From: Fervidibacter sinensis
Lineage (GTDB): Bacteria; Armatimonadota; Fervidibacteria; Fervidibacterales; Fervidibacteraceae
Reading direction: 5' to 3' (one strand)
Assembly (NCBI GenBank): GCA_032161045.1
Contig: JAVHTH010000013.1
DNA: 64,000 bases
The position numbers and the translations under genes were made by a program. This document shows positions 43,701-50,730 of the stretch, piece by piece; the stretch's first letter is position 1; each line of letters opens with the position of its first letter. The notes beneath the pieces were generated by a model. That model worked only from the letters and a program-made list of their open reading frames with translations. It was not told where the DNA came from and ran no database searches.

Positions 43701-45704
43701 TTACAACGGCATCACGGCGTAACCCTTTTGCGTTATGAACCCGACGACGGTGAAGATGCCAGCCATTGTCAAGTCGCCCAGAACAATGCCTAAAAAGAAC
43801 GGACGCAACGCCCTGTAACCTGTCAAGCCACCATATCGGACGATGACTGCCTTTGCCAGCCATCCAAGCAAAATCATGAGCCAAAATTGCTCCATCGCCC
43901 AACCGCGACAGACAATCCAGCCAACAGGGTGAATTGGGAGCGAAAATTGCAGGCGCAAAAGGTAAAGCCCGATAAACCCAACCAATCCGACAATCATGCC
44001 GTTGACGCGAAACCAGTTAGGGGTCATACCGGGATCAATGTATTGGGCAGCGAGCATGTAAGGGTAATTTGCGTGCCAGAAAAATGTCGCCGTTTTGGTG
44101 AGCGTGACAGCGCCTTTTGTGTATCCGAGTTTAAGCCACGCAAACAACGAGACGAACGCCGCAATTGCGATTCCGACCCAACCCCAAGCCATCAACGGTC
44201 TTTGCCTTAGCCCCGAAAGTTGCGCCATCTTCATCGCGTTCAAAAGCGACGGCATCAAAAACTCGCGCTGGTCATAGGTGAAGGCTTCCTGCAAAAGGCA
44301 CATTGTCAAGATGCCTTTGGGCGAAAATCGTTTCGTTCCGAAAATCGCTATGAGCGGGTCAAAAGGTAAAATTCGCATTTGAACCATGACCATCCCGCCG
44401 TTCGTCGCAATCCAACTGACTGCAAGGTAAAATCCGTAAGCCATGACGAGAAAGGTCAACGCAAGCAACACATCCATACCCAACGCAACCAAGACAGCGA
44501 ATAACCCAACAGTTGCCAAGACGAAACCCCAAAAGGCAACTGCATAAGGCAATGGCTCATCAGAGTCGTCAACTTCGTGTCTCCCGTCCCGCGTCCCTCG
44601 TCCCATAAACGGCAACGCCTTTGCAATGACCTGTTTCCAATGAGTGCGAGCAGCATAGGCGATGATAAACAGCAAACCGAGCACTGCACCAACTTGCTGA
44701 TACTGCACGAAATCTGTCGCCGAATAGCCTAACCCCGACCAACCGTAGTATGCGAACAGAAGTTGTTGAAACCTTTCCAGCACATAGAAGAACCAAAGGC
44801 TGAACGCGACTTCGGTCGTGAGCAGGTAAGTTAAGCCGATTGCCGCTGGGTAGATGTGAATTCCGGTGCCGGCAATTGCATCCCAAGGGAAGCCGCTAAT
44901 GTATTCGCCTAAACTTCGCGAGCGCCTAATTGCCGGGACATTGGGGAAGTAAGTGTTTAAGCCGCAGAAAGTGTGCAAAATAGCCGAAGCGAAGAAACCA
45001 GCCCAAAGGGCTGGGCTGTAAAGCAAAGGCGGTAGCAGCCTATTTGCTGGTGGTTCTCGGGTCAATTCGTAAGGCAATTGCACAAGGGGGAAGGTGAATT
45101 GTTCTCGTTCCATCCATTGACGGCGAAGCAAAGTTGCAAGGCAGAAAAGTGCAAAGAAGAAAACGAAAGCGAAGGGAAGCCAGAAAGCGAGGGGTTCAAT
45201 CCAAGCGTCCCACAAAATTCGCCCACCGGTGCCTTCGTAAAAACCTTTGGCTGCTGCCTTGTCGGTAATGACCAACCACGAAGGCGCGTGGGGAATCAGC
45301 AACTCGTCCCAGCGGTTCGCTGCTGATGCTCGGTAGAACAAGTTTGGCAACTGTGGGATGATGTAGCGCCACAAGCCGGCAGCGGGTATGCCCGAAGCGA
45401 TGACAATAAGTGCCCAAAGGGCTGCTAACTCGTGAGGGCGTAACGCGTAATTGGGCGCAAATTTGCGAAGCAAAGGGTTGACAATGAACACACAAAGCAG
45501 CAAAACAACCATGCTGGATGTCGGTAGCAAATTCCCTGCAACGAAAGTGTTAGCGAGGTCATAGTCGTTGTAAGGTGTGATGTAGGCAAATACAGCGATA
45601 AGTGCCAGCGCGAACAAAACCGACCGAACCGAAATAGTGGGAAATTGACTCGGCTGTTTTTCCGTCCGCAATATCAAAGGCTCTGCCCGCGACTTCTTTG
45701 CCAT
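43701..45704 (-). CDS. Large polytopic membrane protein, DUF6785/DUF6784-like (paralogue 2 of 3)
   Basis: A 667-residue protein of some 13-15 helices. It has the family box RRQWMEREQFTFPLVQLP near residue 205, the NPLLRKF helix end near 75, and the C-terminal HPVGWIVCRGWAMEQFW and WLAKAVIVRYGGL. A cytoplasmic or outer loop in the second half contains MGRGTRDGRHEVDDSDE, encoded by a heptamer repeat that the paralogues lack. Function is unproven; a role in uptake of glycan products is an inference from its neighbours. AAAGGAGACG lies before the ATG at 45704, so I do not use the longer start at 45758. Confidence 0.75.
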   Translation of the reverse strand: MAKKSRAEPLILRTEKQPSQFPTISVRSVLFALALIAVFAYITPYNDYDLANTFVAGNLLPTSSMVVLLLCVFIVNPLLRKFAPNYALRPHELAALWALIVIASGIPAAGLWRYIIPQLPNLFYRASAANRWDELLIPHAPSWLVITDKAAAKGFYEGTGGRILWDAWIEPLAFWLPFAFVFFFALFCLATLLRRQWMEREQFTFPLVQLPYELTREPPANRLLPPLLYSPALWAGFFASAILHTFCGLNTYFPNVPAIRRSRSLGEYISGFPWDAIAGTGIHIYPAAIGLTYLLTTEVAFSLWFFYVLERFQQLLFAYYGWSGLGYSATDFVQYQQVGAVLGLLFIIAYAARTHWKQVIAKALPFMGRGTRDGRHEVDDSDEPLPYAVAFWGFVLATVGLFAVLVALGMDVLLALTFLVMAYGFYLAVSWIATNGGMVMVQMRILPFDPLIAIFGTKRFSPKGILTMCLLQEAFTYDQREFLMPSLLNAMKMAQLSGLRQRPLMAWGWVGIAIAAFVSLFAWLKLGYTKGAVTLTKTATFFWHANYPYMLAAQYIDPGMTPNWFRVNGMIVGLVGFIGLYLLRLQFSLPIHPVGWIVCRGWAMEQFWLMILLGWLAKAVIVRYGGLTGYRALRPFFLGIVLGDLTMAGIFTVVGFITQKGYAVMPL
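44578..44606 (-). repeat. Heptamer tandem repeat inside the second DUF6785-like gene
   Basis: Plus-strand units CGTCCCG, CGTCCCT, CGTCCCA at 44586-44606, preceded by a decayed unit. They are translated on the minus strand as MGRGTRDGRHE within a loop between membrane helices. The core is identical over 20 bases to the repeat at 41.9 kb in an unrelated gene. Confidence 0.85.
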
Positions 45705-46032
45705 CGGTCTTTCGTCTCCTTTCGTGAAACCTGACTGCGCGATTTTTTGCTCAGCCATGATTCAATCTTCGGGCTTGGCAGGAGCCAAACCCTCCAAAGT
45801 TTCTCGGAGAACACACCTGATGGCGTGCCGATTTTTCAGCCGGGCAAGAACCCGACCTCTTGAAACAACTTCTTTCTATCGCAACCCGCTTTTTACACTC
45901 GTCTAATATGTTGACGCTTTGCGTAGCCACTTAAATGTCACTGCGCTATTATGAGGCGAGCAGAAGTTGCATTTTGCCCCAAAAGCGGGTAAATGGGCAA
46001 TAGCAATTTGCATGCGAAAAGGGTGATGACTG
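45705..46032. other. Divergent intergenic region with degenerate palindromes
   Basis: About 330 bases. Palindromes of the dispersed family lie at 45770-45795 (GGGCTTGGCAGGAGCCAAAC then CCTCC), 45804-45831 and 45838-45860. The second half contains TTGACG at 45911-45916 and TATTAT at 45947-45952, but they are too far apart for a normal promoter, so I make no promoter call. No gene is supported. Confidence 0.5.
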
Positions 46033-48975
46033 ATGCGCTTTGTTCGTTCGTTGGTATTGGCTTTGACTTTAGCGTCGGTTGCCCTCGGTTTTGGACAAGT
46101 CACATTGCCGCAGCCGAAGAAAGCGTGGACGGTTTTGGTCTATCAAGCCGGTGACAACGACCTTGAAGAAGCGCTTATAAAGGACCTGAACGAGATGGAA
46201 CGAATAGGTAGTGGCGCAACCATTAACATTGTTGTCCAACTTGACAGATCCCCCCGTTACGATACAAGCAACGACAACTGGACCACGACCCGAAGATACT
46301 ATGTCACTCGCGACCCCGAAGAAAGTTTCCCGCCCGACTTTTCAACTCGTCCCAACCACACAATCAGAAGTTACCTCATCGCCGACTTGGGCAAGAAGAA
46401 CATGGGCGACCCGAATGTGTTGAAGGACTTCTTGATTTGGGGGATTCAAAACTTCCCTGCTGACAGATACTTCGTCATTTTGTCTGATCACGGCGCTGGT
46501 GTAAGACCTTTTCGCGGACTGGCTTTGCTCCCCTTCAGGGGCATGATGTTCACCGAGACGCTGAACGATTACCTCAGCGAAGACGAAACCAAACAAGCGT
46601 TTGCAGCAGCGGTTCAGGTTCTTGGGCGTCCTTTTGACATCGTTGGGTTAGATGCCAGTGAGATGAGCATCATTGACATCGCTTACCAACTGCGCGGTGC
46701 GTGCCGATATCTGATAGCATCTCAACTTTCCGAACCAAACGATGGCTACCCTTACGACCGCATCCTTTGGGAACTCTACTCCAATCCAAGCATTGGTACT
46801 GAAGAGTTCCTCAGGCGGTTCGTCCAACACTACATTGACAGTTACCGCCCCGGACAACCCACGAACGGTGCAGGCAGCGCAGTTACAATCGCCGTCTACA
46901 ACCAAAGCGTTGTGCCATCTTATGTGCAACGAGTTGACTCTTTGGCACAAACTTTGTTGCGAAAAATCAGCAAGTTCGGGGCGCAATTCCTTTCCCTTCG
47001 CCGTCAAACTCAAACTTTCAGCGAAACCATTTACCGCGACCTTTACCACTTTTGCCAACTTTTGGTGCAGAACATTGACGATTCTGAAGTTCGTCAAGCA
47101 GCGCAATCGGTTATGGACCTGCATGGACCTGGCGCAAACAAGGCGCTCCTTTACGAGGCTCACGCGAGCGGTTACGATTTGGATGTGAGCAACGCCTATG
47201 GCATCGCAGTTTACTTTCCTGAACCGAGCCAATTTGATGAGCGCTACTTGAATGCCAATGATTTCGCCCGAACGACAAAATGGGGTGATTTTCTCAAAGC
47301 GCTTCAAGCCGATTCGTTCCCGCCTGTGGTGCAAATGCTCTTCCCAACACAGGGTCAATCTGTTCCGATCACACGCCCTGTCCTTCTGCTCAAAGTTGAA
47401 GATGAAGGTGCCGCAGGTTTGGGCTCAAACGCAATTGTCCGCGTGCTCCTGAACGGAATGGTGTTGACAAGTTTTGAGTTTGACGAGACAACAGGTCGGC
47501 TGAAGATTATCCCACCGCAGCCTTTAAACGACGGCATCCATTCACTTTCCGTCACCGTTACTGACAAAGCAGAAAACAGGGCAACTTACACCTTTGCGTT
47601 CCAAGTCAGTCTACCGTCCGTTTCCGCTGGTGTGCGAACTTTCAGCATACCCTTATGGTTGTCAACCTCTGAGCAAAGGCAAAAATGGCAAAGTTTCCCA
47701 GAAAAAGTTGCTCGCTGGGTTGGAACATGGGCAGTTTTTAACCGAGATGGCACAGGCAACCTGCAAGCATCGTTCTACCCGATAAATTCAGGCGTGGCTA
47801 CCCCACCGGCAGGTTTGGGTTACTTCGCCCGATTTGACCGAGAAACGAAACTTGACGGAGACGGCGAACCGTTGGACCCAGATTACCCTTACTCGGTGAC
47901 TTTGCAAAACGGGTGGAACTTGATCGCGAACCCATTCCCTGCCCCGATCCTTTGGAACTCGGTGCGAGTGCAAGTCGGCAATCAATCGTATCCTTTGGCG
48001 ACAGCAATTGCGAACGGGTTTATTTTGTCCCCGCTAATAGGCTACCTGCCCAACTCAACCAATCCTTTCAAGTTTGGCAGTTACTATGTGCTGACTGGCA
48101 CGCAGGTTTTGATGCAGCCGTTTGAAGCCTATTGGGTTCGCGTTGACACTCAAGGCAAAACTGTAAGGCTAATTTTGCCCCCGCCTGTCAGCACCGAAAG
48201 TTCCAGCAAATTGCCGTCGGTTGAAAAACTCTGGTCAGTTCGGCTTCAGGTTCTGACAGGAGAACGAAGCCTCGCTGCGGGAAGTGAGTTACTTGAGTTC
48301 GGTGTCGCAAGCGATGCGAAAGTAGGTCAAGACATAGGCGATGTCCCAATGCCTCCTATGCCTGCGGATGCGCCAGTTAGAGCGTTCTTTGTCACCGAAA
48401 ATTGGAGAAAGAGGTCACCTGAAATTCTGGCAGTTGACATGAGACCTTTGGGCGAGAAAATGGCTTGGGACCTGATAGTTGAAACTGACAACCCGAGCGA
48501 CCAAGAACTGACATTGACATGGAGCGACCTTGACAAAGTTCCGTCGTCGGTAAGGCTTTGGCTTGTTGACACCGAAACTGGTCAAATTGTTTCGCTCCGT
48601 TCAACGAGCGCTTATCGCTTCAGAATTGGCACTCACCAGCGGAGGTTAAGGATAATTGCCGAGACCTCGCGTTCACCACTCAGGTTAGTGGGAGTTCGGG
48701 CATTACCGATGCGTGGCAGTAAAGGCGCAATCATTCAAGGCAGTTTGACCGCTCCGGCAAACTTGACAATAACTGTCCGCTCGTTGACCGGAAGAGTTTT
48801 GAAAGTGCTCGCGAAAGACCAACCGATGTCTTCTGGACGGTGGCAAGTTTTGTGGGATGGTAGAAGCCAAGATGGGCTGCTTTTGCCCGCAGGGACTTAC
48901 ATTTGCGAAGTTACGGCGAAAGACGAAATGGGACAACAAACCCGCAGTATAATTACCTTGACAATTGGTCGGTAG
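46033..48975 (+). CDS. Clostripain-like (C11) secreted protein with Ser in place of catalytic Cys
   Basis: A 980-residue protein with a signal peptide (RFVRSLVLALTLASVALGFG). The C11 peptidase-type domain covers about 35-410: WTVLVYQAGDNDLEEALIKD at its start and the catalytic-type His at 153 (ILSDHGAG). At the place of the family's DAC motif it has GLDASEMSIIDIAYQL, with Ser 209 where the nucleophile Cys should be. SEPNDGYPYDRIL then follows as usual. Ig-like beta-sandwich domains fill about 430-880. The end (about 905-980) is a FlgD-like Ig domain (GRWQVLWDGRSQDGLLLPAG), often an outer-surface anchor or secretion signal. It may be an inactive homologue or a Ser protease; this cannot be decided from sequence. 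Confidence 0.8.
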   Translation: MRFVRSLVLALTLASVALGFGQVTLPQPKKAWTVLVYQAGDNDLEEALIKDLNEMERIGSGATINIVVQLDRSPRYDTSNDNWTTTRRYYVTRDPEESFPPDFSTRPNHTIRSYLIADLGKKNMGDPNVLKDFLIWGIQNFPADRYFVILSDHGAGVRPFRGLALLPFRGMMFTETLNDYLSEDETKQAFAAAVQVLGRPFDIVGLDASEMSIIDIAYQLRGACRYLIASQLSEPNDGYPYDRILWELYSNPSIGTEEFLRRFVQHYIDSYRPGQPTNGAGSAVTIAVYNQSVVPSYVQRVDSLAQTLLRKISKFGAQFLSLRRQTQTFSETIYRDLYHFCQLLVQNIDDSEVRQAAQSVMDLHGPGANKALLYEAHASGYDLDVSNAYGIAVYFPEPSQFDERYLNANDFARTTKWGDFLKALQADSFPPVVQMLFPTQGQSVPITRPVLLLKVEDEGAAGLGSNAIVRVLLNGMVLTSFEFDETTGRLKIIPPQPLNDGIHSLSVTVTDKAENRATYTFAFQVSLPSVSAGVRTFSIPLWLSTSEQRQKWQSFPEKVARWVGTWAVFNRDGTGNLQASFYPINSGVATPPAGLGYFARFDRETKLDGDGEPLDPDYPYSVTLQNGWNLIANPFPAPILWNSVRVQVGNQSYPLATAIANGFILSPLIGYLPNSTNPFKFGSYYVLTGTQVLMQPFEAYWVRVDTQGKTVRLILPPPVSTESSSKLPSVEKLWSVRLQVLTGERSLAAGSELLEFGVASDAKVGQDIGDVPMPPMPADAPVRAFFVTENWRKRSPEILAVDMRPLGEKMAWDLIVETDNPSDQELTLTWSDLDKVPSSVRLWLVDTETGQIVSLRSTSAYRFRIGTHQRRLRIIAETSRSPLRLVGVRALPMRGSKGAIIQGSLTAPANLTITVRSLTGRVLKVLAKDQPMSSGRWQVLWDGRSQDGLLLPAGTYICEVTAKDEMGQQTRSIITLTIGR

Positions 48976-49014
48976 CAGACGGAGCCTTGTAAATCGGTGA
49001 AAGGAGGAGTTAAG

Positions 49015-49443
49015 GTGGCGGAGTTACTTATCAAGTGGGTTCACCTTTCAGTTGATGGCGACACATGCCCGCGATGTTTGGAGACAGGGAAGGAAGTAAA
49101 AGTAGCGGTTGAGATTTTGCGCCGAATTCTTTCACCGCTGGACATCAAAGTCACCTTTGAGGAAATTGAGATCACGCCCGATGAGTTCGCCCTCAACCCG
49201 CTCAAATCAAACGAAATCTGGCTCAACGGAAAGTTGCTGGAAGAATGGCTCGGGGCAAAGACAACCCAAACACCTTGCTGCGATGTTTGCGGTGACGAAG
49301 ATTGTCGGGCTTTGGAAATTGACGGGCAACTGCACGAAGTCGTGACTTCTGACTTGATTGTCAAAGCAGGTTTAGTTGCTGCTTCCGAACTGATCAACGC
49401 AGTTAAATGCTGTTGTTCGGGGCAAACTTCCTGTTGCGATTGA
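49015..49443 (+). CDS. DUF2703 cysteine-rich protein
   Basis: A 142-residue protein. It begins with a thioredoxin-like strand-helix (LLIKWVHLSVDGDTCPRCLE) containing CPRC and ends in clustered cysteines (TPCCDVCGDEDC and, at the very end, CCCSGQTSCCD). The DUF2703 family has this layout and is often found near metal or metalloid genes; its function is unknown. Metal binding is likely from the cysteines. GTG 49015 has AAAGGAGGAG upstream. The GTG 18 bases earlier lies before that site and is unlikely. Confidence 0.8.
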   Translation: MAELLIKWVHLSVDGDTCPRCLETGKEVKVAVEILRRILSPLDIKVTFEEIEITPDEFALNPLKSNEIWLNGKLLEEWLGAKTTQTPCCDVCGDEDCRALEIDGQLHEVVTSDLIVKAGLVAASELINAVKCCCSGQTSCCD

Positions 49444-49464
49444 AGCCCGGTAGAGGTGAGGGAA

Positions 49465-49812
49465 ATGCGGAGGCGGGAGTTTTTGGTCGGGATGGCAGGC
49501 GCAACGGTTTGGTGGCTTTGTGAACCCTACGAACTAAATGCCGCACCAACGAAGAAGTCATCTTTCAAGGGAACGCTCAAAATTAATCCCCAAAACCCTT
49601 ACTGCTTCACCGATGACGACAGACGGGCAATTTACTTGACAGGCTCCCACACATGGACGAATTTGCAGGACGGCTTTGTCGGCAAAACTTTTGACTTCAA
49701 CGCCTACCTTGATTTCCTCGCCCAACACAATCACAACTTCATCAGGATGTGGTCTTGGCAATCAACAGGTGCTTGGATTTTTCCCGAAATCCGACCGCAC
49801 CCTCGGCACTGA
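49465..49812 (+). pseudogene. Truncated Tat-exported glycosidase-like gene (DUF4038-type N-terminus)
   Basis: A 115-residue remnant. It begins with a twin-arginine signal (MRRREFLVGMAGATVWWL), then NPYCFTDDDRRAIYLTGSHTWTNLQD and YLDFLAQHNHNFIRMWSWQS. This is the start of a (beta/alpha)8 glycosidase of the DUF4038 kind, normally several hundred residues long. It ends at HPRH and stop, and no continuation of the barrel, catalytic Glu included, is visible in any frame up to 50169. It is most simply a decayed gene cut at its first quarter. GAGGTGAGGG precedes the ATG, so it may still be translated. Confidence 0.65.
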
Positions 49813-50169
49813 ACATGTCATTCACCCGCCCCAAGGAAGTGATTTCACTGTTGACTATCACTGGTTAAAGGCACGCTGAGGGGCATATAGGTGCATCCAG
49901 TTGGTGAGATGAGAATTGAAAGTGGAAGGCGGTGCAAAGCGAACTTTCAAACCGCCGTTCAGGGAGCACGCCACTTTGTGGCTTGTTAGAGTTTGAATGT
50001 TGTTCGTAGTCAGCCACGAAGCGTTAGCGAAGTGGCGAGAGAATCTTCGTGCGAAGTGATAAGTGTTGGGTGCAATGTTGATGTTTCATTCCGCACCTAA
50101 AATTGATGGCACTTCACTTTGTTTCGTGCCTTGCCACGAACTTCAGATTTTCGCTTTGAGGTGATGGCT
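49813..50169. other. Intergenic region after the truncated glycosidase
   Basis: About 355 bases with no gene. It contains a near-palindrome around 50021-50044 (GCCACGAAGCGTTAGCGAAG then TGGC) and the phrase CACGCCACTTTGTGGC near 49969, which resembles CACGCCACTTTACGGG near 22862. No promoter is clear. GAGGTG at 50158 is the ribosome site of the permease. Confidence 0.4.
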
Positions 50170-50676
50170 ATGTGGCTGAGCAACGCGATAATGGTTGCAG
50201 TCACTGCAATTTTGTTTGGACTTGCGGTTTGGAAGGTGAAGGGAATTCCCGTTGAAGCGTTGAAAGGCAGCGGGAAGACTTTCTTGACAATGTTGCCGAT
50301 TATAATTTGCGCCTTTATGTGCGAAGGGCTGATCAAAACTATTGTCCCGCCCTCGTGGATTCAAAAGTGGCTTGCAGTTGAATCGGGTTGGCGAGGCATC
50401 GCAATTGGCTGCGTTGCTGGTGCATTGACACCGGGCGGACCTTACACGAGTTTCCCAATCGCCATGCTCCTACTTCGCTCAGGGGCAGGATTGGGAACAG
50501 TGGTTGCATACTTGACAGCGTGGCAACTTTGGTCTCTAACTCGCTACCCGATGGAAATCGCTTTTGTCGGAGTAAATGTTACTATGCTCCGCTTCGGCGT
50601 GACATTTTTTGTTCCACCATTGGCAGGGTTCTTGGCTCATTTGGTGACCACTCATTTTCACAAACCTCTCGTTTAG
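50170..50676 (+). CDS. Half-length permease of the YraQ/ArsP-like group
   Basis: A 168-residue protein with about five membrane helices. The segment GALTPGGPYTSFPIAMLL resembles the conserved Pro/Gly helix of COG0701 permeases (YraQ, ArsP), and AYLTAWQLWSLTRYPMEI follows it. Full members have two such halves and 300 or more residues; this has only one, so it may work as a dimer. The substrate is unknown; ArsP-type members export organoarsenicals. GAGGTG six bases upstream favours the ATG at 50170 over the one at 50164. The cysteine-rich DUF2703 gene lies 0.7 kb upstream, which would fit a metal or metalloid role (inference). Confidence 0.65.
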   Translation: MWLSNAIMVAVTAILFGLAVWKVKGIPVEALKGSGKTFLTMLPIIICAFMCEGLIKTIVPPSWIQKWLAVESGWRGIAIGCVAGALTPGGPYTSFPIAMLLLRSGAGLGTVVAYLTAWQLWSLTRYPMEIAFVGVNVTMLRFGVTFFVPPLAGFLAHLVTTHFHKPLV

Positions 50677-50730
50677 CCCCTATTTCGGAGCATCAACGGT
50701 GACCCCACAAAGCGGTGGCATAATTGGCAA

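Noticed and set aside
45911..45952. Promoter upstream of the clostripain-like gene (TTGACG and TATTAT)
   Set aside because: The spacer is 30 bases, far outside the normal 16-18.
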